A stretch of DNA of 9,343 nucleotides from positions 270-9,612 of the forward strand of contig JANXDV010000039.1 of NCBI GenBank assembly GCA_025058955.1. Direction: 5' to 3'. Below are positions 1 to 6,090 of this stretch, piece by piece. A program made the translations under genes and the position numbers. The first letter of the stretch is position 1. Every line of letters starts with the position of its first letter. The notes below the pieces were generated by a model that was given only the letters and a program-made list of their open reading frames with translations, had not been told where the DNA came from and searched no databases. This DNA is from Archaeoglobaceae archaeon (GTDB lineage: Archaea; Halobacteriota; Archaeoglobi; Archaeoglobales; Archaeoglobaceae).

Positions 1-516
1 TCAAGCTCAGAAAGAACTGTGATGAATGGAACTTTGGCCTTTTATGCAGTAATAATATCCATCAACACTTTTGATGGCTTCAAAATCAGCGTATTGTGCA
101 AATGTTGGAGTATATACCGCATCCAGTTCCACGATAGTTAACAAGCCATACATCATAACCCTTTTTCCAGAGGTAGTAGGCAAGACTGTAATAAAGCATC
201 GGATCTTTTTGAATTCTTCGATCATTTTTTGCCCAATCTGGAAGCTTAGATGGTAGTTGGGGCTTATAGTAACCTTTTAGAGTTTCAGGAGTGTGATGTA
301 AATATTCTGCCATATTTAGAGTAACCCCCGAAAATAACCCAATCGGCTGAGAACCCTCATTGGTTTCTCACCTAGGGGAGCATATCTCAGCAACTTTATA
401 TTCACTCCATCTTCTTTTCCTGACTATATAACTCCTAACTTCTCAAATGGGCAATCTGCAGAGACAACTCCAATGACAGTGTAGATTAAAATCGCTCCCA
501 ACACAAAACGCATCAT
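1..516 (-). pseudogene. Degenerate secreted alpha/beta-hydrolase (lipase-like), 5' part, running off the left edge
   Basis: Reading the minus strand from ATG 516, the first 20 codons give a classic signal peptide (MMRFVLGAILIYTVIGVVSA, then DCPFEKLGVI). An in-frame TAG follows at 424-426. The same frame continues past it with SGKEDGVNIKLLRYAPLGEKP to about 361. The sense then moves by one base near 360 to NEGSQPIGLFSGVTLNMAEY and on to KKGYDVWLVNYRGTG, which ends about 125. That last motif is the typical 'GYDVWLxNxRG' strand of acid-lipase-type alpha/beta hydrolases. Near 110 the frame moves again to TPTFAQYADFEAIKSVDG, and a further shift or stop seems likely near 42-60. One stop plus at least two frame changes make a single sequencing error unlikely. 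The catalytic Ser/Asp/His region lies off the window. The family call is by motif only; decay is inferred from the way the pieces fit together. Confidence 0.72.
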
Positions 517-555
517 GAAAAATGGAGAATCATCATCGATCGAAACGCAATCATG

Positions 556-562
556 AAATATC
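556..562 (+). promoter_or_regulatory. TATA-like box for leuC
   Basis: AAATATC is centred about 24 nt before the leuC ATG at 583. That is the usual distance from an archaeal TATA box to the transcription start, so the mRNA would be nearly leaderless. No Shine-Dalgarno sequence precedes the ATG, which agrees. GATATTTC on the other strand could serve the divergent broken lipase. This is pattern matching only. Confidence 0.35.
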
Positions 563-582
563 TGAAGCAAAGCTAAGCACAC

Positions 583-1836
583 ATGGGTAGCACTATCGCA
601 GAAAAAATTCTTTCTAAAGCCAGTGGAAAAAATGTTAAGGCAGGAGATTTTGTATTCGCAAATATAGATTTAGCAATGATCCACGATATTACCGCTCCCC
701 TTGCAATAAAGGCTTTTCAAGAAATAGCTGGAGAAAAAGCGAAAGTTTGGGATCCGAAAAAGGTTATAATGGCTTTTGACCATCAAGCTCCTGCAGATAG
801 CGTTAAATCCGCTGAGAATCAGAAAATGCTCAGAAACTTTGCAAATGAGCAGGGAATTTTGAACTACGATATTTGCGGTGGAATTGCTCATCAAATCATG
901 GTTGAAAACCATGTTGAGCCGGGAATGCTTGTTGTTGGTGCTGATAGTCATACATGCATGTATGGTGCTCTTGGAGCATTTGCAACTGGAATAGGCTCAA
1001 CAGACATGGGCTGTGTTCTTGCAACTGGAAAGCTATGGTTTAAGGTTCCAGAAAGCATAAGGTTTGAGATCTTTGGCAAACTCGAGAAGTATGTTTATGG
1101 CAAGGATATAGTTCTAAGGATCATAGGAAACGTTGGAGCGGAAGGGGCAAATTATAAGGCTTGCATTTTCAGTGGAGACGTTGTTAAAAAGCTCTCCATG
1201 GCAGATCGGTTGACTATGTGCAACATGGCGATAGAGATGGGGGGAAAAACTGGTATTGTGGAGCCTGACAAAGTTACTCTTCGTTTTCTGAAAGAGATGG
1301 GAAGAGAATTCAAAGGGGAATTGTTGAAAAGCGATGAGGATGCGAATTTCGAGAGAATGGAGCTTGAAGTTAGTGGCATGGAACCACAAGTTGCAATTCC
1401 ACATAGAGTTGACAACGTCGTAGGGATCTCGAAGGTTAAGGGTGTAAAGGTTGATCAAGTCTTCATAGGCTCTTGCACAAATGGAAGATATGAAGATCTT
1501 AAGATCTCCGCAGAAATTCTGAAAGGTGAAAGAGTTGCAAAGGGTGTAAGGCTGATCGTGATTCCTGCGAGTAGAAGAGAATACATGAGGGCTTTGAAAG
1601 ATGGTCTAATAGAGACCTTTGTTGAGGCGGGAGCAATAGTTGAATTTCCCTCTTGTGGACCTTGCATGGGTGGGAGCTTTGGGCTTATAGCGAGTGGTGA
1701 AGTTAGCGTTTCAACCTCGAATAGAAACTTTGTTGGCAGACAAGGAAGTCCGGAAGGTAAAATTTACCTCGTCAATCCAGCGGTTGCAGCAGCAACTGCG
1801 ATCTATGGAGTCTTAACAGATCCAAGAGAGATTTAA
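583..1836 (+). CDS. leuC: 3-isopropylmalate dehydratase large subunit (LeuC/homoaconitase family)
   Basis: This 417-residue protein is the catalytic [4Fe-4S] subunit of an archaeal-type isopropylmalate isomerase, which interconverts 2- and 3-isopropylmalate in leucine synthesis. It has the aconitase-family GADSHT motif (residues 119-124), GSCTNGR (296-302) and the PSCGPCMGG loop (356-364). The three cluster cysteines are C298, C358 and C361. The end, SNRNFVGRQGSPEGKIYL (379-396), is typical of the family. Length matches archaeal LeuC (about 415-420). The ATG at 583 is fixed by an in-frame TAA at 574-576 just upstream, and MGSTIAEKIL is a normal family start. The small subunit (LeuD), needed for a working enzyme, is not next door: the following gene converges. 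Close paralogues act on homocitrate-type or other hydroxy-acid substrates, and the large subunit alone does not settle this, so the family is sure but the exact substrate is not. Confidence 0.93.
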   Translation: MGSTIAEKILSKASGKNVKAGDFVFANIDLAMIHDITAPLAIKAFQEIAGEKAKVWDPKKVIMAFDHQAPADSVKSAENQKMLRNFANEQGILNYDICGGIAHQIMVENHVEPGMLVVGADSHTCMYGALGAFATGIGSTDMGCVLATGKLWFKVPESIRFEIFGKLEKYVYGKDIVLRIIGNVGAEGANYKACIFSGDVVKKLSMADRLTMCNMAIEMGGKTGIVEPDKVTLRFLKEMGREFKGELLKSDEDANFERMELEVSGMEPQVAIPHRVDNVVGISKVKGVKVDQVFIGSCTNGRYEDLKISAEILKGERVAKGVRLIVIPASRREYMRALKDGLIETFVEAGAIVEFPSCGPCMGGSFGLIASGEVSVSTSNRNFVGRQGSPEGKIYLVNPAVAAATAIYGVLTDPREI

Positions 1837-1894
1837 AAAAATTTTTAATTCCTTCCTCTCCGATCTGCAAATTTTGCAGATCTGCAAAAAACTC
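1837..1894. terminator. Convergent intergenic terminator region with perfect inverted repeat
   Basis: This 58-nt gap separates the stops of leuC (plus) and the pyruvate-kinase-like gene (minus). It holds GATCTGCAAA at 1862-1871 and its exact reverse complement at 1873-1882, with one base between. A second direct copy of GATCTGCAAA begins at 1879. On the minus strand T6 runs lie on both sides of the repeat; on the plus strand the T-rich stretch starts about 1890. Archaeal termination mostly depends on T-runs, so a two-way terminator is the simplest reading. The hairpin could also stabilise the 3' ends. Confidence 0.5.
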
Positions 1895-2470
1895 TTATCT
1901 TTTCTCTCTTGGCATGCAAATTATCTCCTTAATCTGAATGTCGAAGAAGTTGTTCATGTGAGCGGGTCTTAATACCACCGCTGTATCTGCCCCCCTCGTT
2001 TTTCCACCAATCGCAACAACTTCTGCTATTGGAATTGCTCCACTGTCAGCTGCCATTACAGCTATTTCCACACAAACTTTCAAGCCATGACCAAATAGGG
2101 AGCGCAGAGCTTCAGCAATCGCTTCAACCCTGCTAACTCCGCCCAGCTTTCTCGATATGCTCCTCTCAATACCTGAGAGCACATGCGATTGTCTAACGAT
2201 TGTTGCCCCCTTGCTCTTCAGAAGTTCCTCAGTTTCCCGATCCATCGTGTTCTTCCCTTCTTCCATGAAGCCTGTGTGATATGTAACCACGACAAGCTTC
2301 AAGTCTTCGCTGAGATATTTCAAAGCCTTCTTTGCTGTCTCTCCATAAGAAGAGGCAACAACGATGTGCTTTATTCCAAGCTCCTTTGCTCTTTCAACTG
2401 CAAGTTTTAGCGTTGTTTCTGTATTCTCAGCTCCAGGCTTTTCAAAATACCAGATCTTTTTCTCAATCAA
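1895..2470 (-). CDS. Pyruvate-kinase alpha/beta domain-like protein (COG1751, AF0103 type)
   Basis: About 191 residues resembling the stand-alone homologue of the C-terminal alpha/beta domain of pyruvate kinase. The family includes Archaeoglobus AF0103, which I recall as having a solved structure (PDB 1VP8) but no proven function. Conserved stretches, numbered from the upstream GTG, are YFEKPGAENTE (11-21), VASSYGETA (41-49), TYHTGF (66-71), VCVEIAVMAADSGAIP (135-150) and GADTAVVLRPAHMNNFF (163-179). The pyruvate kinase catalytic barrel is absent, so it is not a pyruvate kinase; it may bind a small phosphorylated ligand. I chose TTG 2470 because it overlaps the upstream TGA as TTGA, GGGTGG lies 5 nt before it, and it gives the family-like start (M)IEKKIWYF. 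GTG 2479 would add three residues but has no ribosome-binding sequence. It is the last gene of the minus-strand run, coupled to the DUF131 gene. Family is confident, function unknown. Confidence 0.85.
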   Translation of the reverse strand: MIEKKIWYFEKPGAENTETTLKLAVERAKELGIKHIVVASSYGETAKKALKYLSEDLKLVVVTYHTGFMEEGKNTMDRETEELLKSKGATIVRQSHVLSGIERSISRKLGGVSRVEAIAEALRSLFGHGLKVCVEIAVMAADSGAIPIAEVVAIGGKTRGADTAVVLRPAHMNNFFDIQIKEIICMPREKR

Positions 2471-2730
2471 GTAAACCACCCAAAGATGAATGCAAATGAG
2501 AGTAACATTAATATTATGGTCAAAATTAATGCCACGATCGCAAGCCTCGTTTCACCAAAAACGATTGGCAAGGGACCTATTAAAACAACTCCACCATATT
2601 TCTTCTCCACCCTACTCTCTTCTTTAAATTCAGGCAATTTCTCTGGAAGTCTTTCTTCTTTCTGAAATAATGTCAAAAAGACCAAAAAGAGACCTATTAG
2701 CATTAAAATTAAACCTAAAAGCCAGATCAT
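2467..2730 (-). CDS. DUF131 family membrane protein (second copy)
   Basis: An 87-residue protein with a membrane segment at each end and a charged stretch between (LPEKLPEFKEESRVEKK). The DUF131 (TIGR00304) signature GGVVLIGPLPIVFG comes before the second segment. Function of the family is unknown; it is nearly restricted to Archaea. The start is set at ATG 2730, not the GTG at 2739. The ATG overlaps the upstream gene's TGA as ATGA, and GAGGTG sits 6 nt before it. Its 3' end overlaps the pyruvate-kinase-like gene by 4 nt if TTG 2470 is used. The neighbour upstream is a shorter paralogue, so the two may pair in the membrane (inference). Intact, and of normal size for the family. Confidence 0.8.
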   Translation of the reverse strand: MIWLLGLILMLIGLFLVFLTLFQKEERLPEKLPEFKEESRVEKKYGGVVLIGPLPIVFGETRLAIVALILTIILMLLSFAFIFGWFT

Positions 2731-2942
2731 CTCCCCCACCTCATAATTTGAATTAGAATTAAGATGAGAACGCTTAACAAGAGTAGAAAGATCGCTAAAC
2801 CCACATCGCTGGATACAACAAAAGGAAATGGACCAATCAGCACAACCGCTCCGTATGAAATACTCTGGAAACTGGAGAGAGAAATCAAAGCGATCCCGAT
2901 AAACAAGAGCGCTAATCCAGGGAATAATTTTCCAAGATCCAT
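2727..2942 (-). CDS. DUF131 family membrane protein (first copy)
   Basis: A 71-residue protein with two membrane segments (about 6-26 and 47-66) and the DUF131 signature GAVVLIGPFPFVVSSD at 31-46, directly before the second segment. It lacks the 15-20 residue charged loop of the downstream copy, and its connector is only SSFQSISY. The two copies share the GxVVLIGPxP(I/F)V core, so they look like an old tandem duplication. The ATG at 2942 has no Shine-Dalgarno sequence but lies about 22 nt from a TTATAA box, so a leaderless transcript is likely. It is the first of three overlapping genes. The function is unknown; the hydrophobic signature may sit at the membrane surface. Confidence 0.78.
   Translation of the reverse strand: MDLGKLFPGLALLFIGIALISLSSFQSISYGAVVLIGPFPFVVSSDVGLAIFLLLLSVLILILIQIMRWGR
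2737..2742 (-). promoter_or_regulatory. Strong ribosome-binding site deciding the start of the second DUF131 gene
   Basis: GAGGTG on the minus strand matches the archaeal 16S anti-Shine-Dalgarno and ends 6 nt before ATG 2730. It lies inside the last codons of the upstream DUF131 gene, so the two are probably translated in a coupled way. This supports ATG 2730 over GTG 2739. Confidence 0.6.
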
Positions 2943-2961
2943 GTTGAGAGTAGGTTTGGGG

Positions 2962-2967
2962 TTATAA
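2962..2967 (-). promoter_or_regulatory. TATA-like box of the DUF131 / pyruvate-kinase-like operon
   Basis: TTATAA lies just past the stop of the esterase gene and is centred about 22 nt before ATG 2942. The 27-nt gap between the genes is just large enough for it. It suggests the three small genes can be transcribed on their own, although read-through from the esterase gene is also possible. Confidence 0.45.
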
Positions 2968-2969
2968 GT

Positions 2970-4358
2970 CTATTTCCTAAGGACAAACAAGAGTGCCAAA
3001 GAAAGAATTGAGAGAAGCAATTCAAATCCCGGAGATCTCTCTTCGGGTGTGATCTGCTGATCTATTTCCGTTTCGTTCAGTATCTCTGAGATCCACCTAC
3101 AAGGAGAAAGTCCGTCAACTCTCAGCGAGTAGAAGCGATCTCCAGAGATCTTGTGCTGATCTTCCAATGGGAGATAAGTAAAAAATTGCTTCGGATACTT
3201 TTCCCTTATCTCTTCTGTTAATTTAAGAAGTTTAGCTCTGTAATCCTCAGGAGAATATCCCTGAAACCCCTGGGCTATTACTGTGTCATACTGGTCCTCA
3301 AAAAGAGCAAACTTACAGTCTTCACACTTTTCGAGAGCATATTCCACAAATCTCAAAAGATCTTTTCCCAAAACATAATCCAATGCTTCTTCAGGAAAAT
3401 TCTTCAATGAACCCCAACGCTCTATAACGTTGCTCATTCTGAATGGACTCGAAACGTTAGCTTCGATTCCTGGTCCAGCATCACTTATCCCGACCACTGG
3501 CTTCTTAAAAATATCTTTTGCAGTGTAAAAATGCAATATAGCTCCAAAACCACCTGCAGAAGAACCTGCAACTACGATTTTTTCAAAATTGGATTGATTT
3601 GCCCACCGCATTGCTACAATCGCATTGACGTAGCCAACATGATAAACTACTTTTTCGCCCTGAGTGCTGTAATACTTAACGACTCTATTGCCCATATGCA
3701 CGTCACCTGTTGAATAAGGCACCAAAATCATCGTCCAATTTCTGAATGGGTTTAATGGATTATTTACGTCAAAGATCCCATATCTGTAAAGTAGTGGTGC
3801 TAATATATTTGGGTAAAGTGTTATAATAGTTCCGGAGGGATAAGGTTGGCATGTGTTAAAGTCGAGACATGCTCCCCCTGCTTCAAGATATAGTAGAAGT
3901 TTATTTTCACTACCCCTCCTAAGAAGAATGAATGTATCAGTTCCTGCTCCACCAACACATGGTTTTGGCATTTTTATCCATTCCCAATTTATCCCGTCTT
4001 TTGGATTGTCGATAGGAAAAGAATCCAAAGGTGGAAGATCTTTAAGCTCGACTTTGAAGGGATCCACATAAACTGGAGCGAGGATCTCGAAGTCTATGAC
4101 TGAAGTGTTTAAATTTCTCTCATTATTCCTCTCATCGATCTCTTTTACTACTCCCTCGACGTCTGCAACTGCACGTAGAACAAATTGACCAGAAATTTGA
4201 GGAACTCCGAAATACTCAAGCGTTCTAGTCTCTCCTGGAGCAAGATTTTCAACATTTCGAGTGCCAACAAGTATACCATCAAAAAATAAAGATTGCTCTG
4301 TTTTTAGACCTGCAATATAAAGATCAGGTTGAGCCAATGCTACGGAGATCGAAAACAA
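2970..4358 (-). CDS. Surface esterase: CARDB domain plus pectinacetylesterase/Notum-like domain, PGF-CTERM-like tail
   Basis: 462 residues as read from TTG 4358. Residues 1-10 (MFSISVALAQ) look like the end of a signal peptide. About 10-95 form a CARDB-like beta domain. About 120-425 resemble the pectinacetylesterase/Notum hydrolases: KLLLYLEAGGACLDFNTC (153-170) for the oxyanion strand, VPYSTGDVHMG (213-223), the nucleophile elbow GSSAGG (265-270, likely S267), an acid in FEDQYD (D355 or D358) and H402 in DQHKISG. The tail SPGFELLLS (442-450), then a hydrophobic stretch and terminal RK, fits a PGF-CTERM archaeosortase signal, so the enzyme is probably held at the cell surface. It likely removes acyl or acetyl groups from an external polymer or lipid; the substrate is unknown. 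The true start may be ATG 4381 in another frame, which would mean a frameshift in the signal peptide. It is first in the minus-strand run. Confidence 0.78.
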   Translation of the reverse strand: MFSISVALAQPDLYIAGLKTEQSLFFDGILVGTRNVENLAPGETRTLEYFGVPQISGQFVLRAVADVEGVVKEIDERNNERNLNTSVIDFEILAPVYVDPFKVELKDLPPLDSFPIDNPKDGINWEWIKMPKPCVGGAGTDTFILLRRGSENKLLLYLEAGGACLDFNTCQPYPSGTIITLYPNILAPLLYRYGIFDVNNPLNPFRNWTMILVPYSTGDVHMGNRVVKYYSTQGEKVVYHVGYVNAIVAMRWANQSNFEKIVVAGSSAGGFGAILHFYTAKDIFKKPVVGISDAGPGIEANVSSPFRMSNVIERWGSLKNFPEEALDYVLGKDLLRFVEYALEKCEDCKFALFEDQYDTVIAQGFQGYSPEDYRAKLLKLTEEIREKYPKQFFTYLPLEDQHKISGDRFYSLRVDGLSPCRWISEILNETEIDQQITPEERSPGFELLLSILSLALLFVLRK

Positions 4359-4401
4359 CGAGGAAGATTAAATAGATGCATGTGAAATGTGCTCAGATCT
4401 C

Positions 4402-4409
4402 TTAAAAAT
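4402..4409 (-). promoter_or_regulatory. TATA-like box for the esterase gene
   Basis: On the minus strand the sequence reads ATTTTTAA, centred about 24 nt before the out-of-frame ATG at 4381 and about 47 nt before the in-frame TTG at 4358. The first spacing is the usual one for a leaderless archaeal mRNA. This hints that translation once began at 4381. Confidence 0.35.
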
Positions 4410-4469
4410 TTTGCTCTTCGCTATTGGAGATCTCAAAATTCAATCTTCCTTCATTAAACTACAAAAGCA

Positions 4470-4476
4470 TTTATCA
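4470..4476 (+). promoter_or_regulatory. TATA-like box for the LLM oxidoreductase operon
   Basis: TTTATCA, preceded by the purine-rich ACAAAAGC that could act as a BRE, is centred about 38 nt before ATG 4511, giving a leader of roughly 10-12 nt. It lies in the 152-nt divergent gap with the esterase gene. The gap also holds AATTTTG (4406-4412) and its reverse complement (4434-4440), flanking the palindrome GAGATCTC (4428-4435), a possible operator of unknown regulator. Confidence 0.45.
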
Positions 4477-4510
4477 ATAAATTCAAATACTGTGAAAAAA
4501 TGCTACCTGT

Positions 4511-5605
4511 ATGGAGTTCGGAACTGTAGGTCCAACTTTTCCACCAATTAGTGAAGCTCCGAAAACTGCAAAAAGGCTTGAGGAAAAAGGCTATGATGCT
4601 TTGTGGTTCGCAGATCACATTCTTGGTTGGTATCCGCACGAGATCTGGAAAGAGACACCTTTTGCAATGCGATATCCATCTTGTCACATGTTCTACGAAG
4701 CTTTTTGCTCGATCTGCTACACCGCACCCTTTACACAGAAAATAAAGTTTGGGGTCTCTGTTACCGAGATCATAAGAAGGCACCCAGTTGTGATGCTACA
4801 GCAAGCGGTCACAGCGGATCATGCTACTAACGGCAGATTTATCCTCGGAATTGGAGCGGGAGAAGCGGAGAACATAGTTCCTTATGGTATAAGCTTCGAG
4901 AATCCAGTGGCGAAGCTTGAAGAAGCTCTAAAGCTCATAAAGCTCATGCTCTCTGCGGATTATGGGGAGAAGATCAACTTCCAAGGAAGGTTTTTTAAAT
5001 TTGAGGATGCCGTATTTGACTTAAAACCAGTAGGAAAGTTTCCAATATGGATTGGAGCTCATGGAAACAAGATGTTGAAGTTAACAGCAAAATACGGCGA
5101 TGGTTGGCTTCCTTCGACCCTTCCACCAGAAGTCTATGCTGAAAGAATGGAAAAGCTGAATAAATTCGCAAAAGAAGAGAAGAGAGAGCCAGAGGAAATT
5201 AAGAAAGGAATTTTCGTTAGCGTTGTTGTTGATGAAAAAGAGGAGGAGGTTCAAAGGCTTCTCAGAACGCCGATCCTGAAGATCCACTCTCTCCTGATGC
5301 CTTCAGAGTTTTACGAAGCTATGGGATACAAGCATCCATTTGGCAAATTCTATGGACTTCTTGACTATATACCAACGAAGTATAACAAACAGCAAATAAT
5401 GGATGCAATTAGCAAGATCCCCGACGAGATCTCGAAGATCGCTTTCGTAAGCGGGACCCCAGAGCAGATCGTGCAAACATTCGAAAAATTCGAGAAGATC
5501 GGAGTTGAACACATAGTCCTTTGGAATCTCACATATTTCGGAGACGTCACCAAGATCAAAACCTCCTACACACTATTGGATGAGATCTTAGAGCATTTTA
5601 AGTAA
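4511..5605 (+). CDS. LLM-class flavin/F420-dependent oxidoreductase (Mer-like)
   Basis: A 364-residue luciferase-like TIM-barrel enzyme. In Archaea this superfamily commonly uses coenzyme F420 for hydride transfer, as in methylene-tetrahydromethanopterin reductase (Mer) and F420-dependent alcohol dehydrogenase (Adf). Visible marks are the N-terminal strand MEFGTVGPTFPP, RLEEKGYDALWFADH (22-36), RRHPVVMLQQAVTADH (89-104), GRFILGIGAGEAEN (108-121) and PIWIGAHGNKMLKLTAKYGDGW (178-199, the usual 'GA..P..L..A...DGW' strand). A Cys-bearing insert, YPSCHMFYEAFCSICY (55-70), differs from classical Mer, and the protein is about 30 residues longer than Mer. It is therefore better read as a Mer paralogue of unknown substrate than as Mer itself. 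ATG 4511 is the first start after the promoter; ATG 4500 is out of frame. It leads the plus-strand run and ends 15 nt before trmO. Confidence 0.82.
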   Translation: MEFGTVGPTFPPISEAPKTAKRLEEKGYDALWFADHILGWYPHEIWKETPFAMRYPSCHMFYEAFCSICYTAPFTQKIKFGVSVTEIIRRHPVVMLQQAVTADHATNGRFILGIGAGEAENIVPYGISFENPVAKLEEALKLIKLMLSADYGEKINFQGRFFKFEDAVFDLKPVGKFPIWIGAHGNKMLKLTAKYGDGWLPSTLPPEVYAERMEKLNKFAKEEKREPEEIKKGIFVSVVVDEKEEEVQRLLRTPILKIHSLLMPSEFYEAMGYKHPFGKFYGLLDYIPTKYNKQQIMDAISKIPDEISKIAFVSGTPEQIVQTFEKFEKIGVEHIVLWNLTYFGDVTKIKTSYTLLDEILEHFK

Positions 5606-5620
5606 AATTTTATTCTTTTT
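5606..5620 (+). terminator. T-rich intergenic stretch, possible weak terminator
   Basis: The 15 nt between the oxidoreductase stop and the TrmO ATG are almost all A and T and end in CTTTTT. Archaeal RNA polymerase can stop at such T-runs, so partial termination here is possible. The gap is too short for a normal separate promoter, so TrmO is probably still made by read-through. Confidence 0.25.
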
Positions 5621-6061
5621 ATGCAATTTTTTGTTAAGCCAATTGGTATAATAAGATCCCCTTTCAAAGATCCGGAATCCGCTCCAAATCAGGGAAGGTT
5701 CTGCGATGAGATCTTTGAGATCGAGATCTTTCCAGAATTTGCTGAAGGTTTGAAAGATCTTGAAACTTGCACTCATCTTATCGTGCTTTATTGGCTCGAT
5801 CGAGCCAATAGAGACTTACTTATCGCCATACCTCCGCATGACAACAAAGAACACGGTGTTTTTGCAACAAGATCGCCGAACCGACCAAATCCAATAGGCT
5901 TCTCAGTCGTAGAGCTTCTTGAGCGAAAGGGAAGATTTTTAAAGGTAAAAGGACTTGATGCAATCGATAATACCCCTGTTATAGATCTCAAACCGTATTC
6001 TTCCGCCTTAGATTGTGTTGAAAATGCAAAGATAGGTTGGTTTGAAGACAGCAAAGTTTAA
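5621..6061 (+). CDS. trmO: tRNA (N6-threonylcarbamoyladenosine-37)-N6-methyltransferase TrmO
   Basis: A 146-residue protein of the TsaA/YaeB/TrmO family. Members use S-adenosylmethionine to methylate t6A at position 37 of certain tRNAs, giving m6t6A, which tunes decoding. Visible family marks are VKPIGIIRSPF (5-15), the signature GVFATRSPNRPNPIGFSVV (79-97), LDAIDNTPVIDLKPY (112-126) and the near-terminal GWF. The length fits the single-domain archaeal form, which lacks the extra C-terminal domain of E. coli TrmO. ATG 5621 follows the upstream stop by 15 nt, and the typical strand FFVKPIGIIRSPF starts two residues later, so this start is secure. Its stop is 29 nt before the FAD dehydrogenase. 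The reaction is by homology; archaeal members are less well tested. Confidence 0.9.
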   Translation: MQFFVKPIGIIRSPFKDPESAPNQGRFCDEIFEIEIFPEFAEGLKDLETCTHLIVLYWLDRANRDLLIAIPPHDNKEHGVFATRSPNRPNPIGFSVVELLERKGRFLKVKGLDAIDNTPVIDLKPYSSALDCVENAKIGWFEDSKV

Positions 6062-6090
6062 ATGACAGAATTCGAAGAGGCTAAAAATGT

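Noticed and set aside
71..256. 61-codon open frame on the plus strand
   Set aside because: It lies opposite the broken lipase, whose minus-strand pieces show lipase-like motifs; this frame resembles nothing known.
553..576. Seven-codon frame (MKYLKQS) before leuC, a possible leader peptide
   Set aside because: It overlaps the proposed TATA box and would lie upstream of the transcription start; it has no regulatory codon pattern.
670..1667. Several minus-strand frames of 70-114 codons opposite leuC
   Set aside because: They are shadows of a clearly conserved gene and have no recognisable motifs or starts.
2477..2479. GTG as the start of the pyruvate-kinase-like gene
   Set aside because: It has no ribosome-binding sequence upstream; TTG 2470 has GGGTGG at good spacing and a TTGA overlap. 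The GTG remains possible.
2970..4358. Reading the esterase as a pectin lyase or general lipase
   Set aside because: The EAGGACLDFNTC strand, GSSAGG elbow and DQHK motif fit the pectinacetylesterase/Notum family better.
4406..4440. AATTTTG / CAAAATT inverted repeat as a definite operator
   Set aside because: Arms are only 7 bp with a 21-nt spacer in AT-rich DNA, which is common by chance; noted only within the promoter entry.
4454..4783. 109-codon minus-strand frame that would span the divergent promoter
   Set aside because: It overlaps the conserved start of the LLM oxidoreductase, and its protein looks like random antisense sequence.
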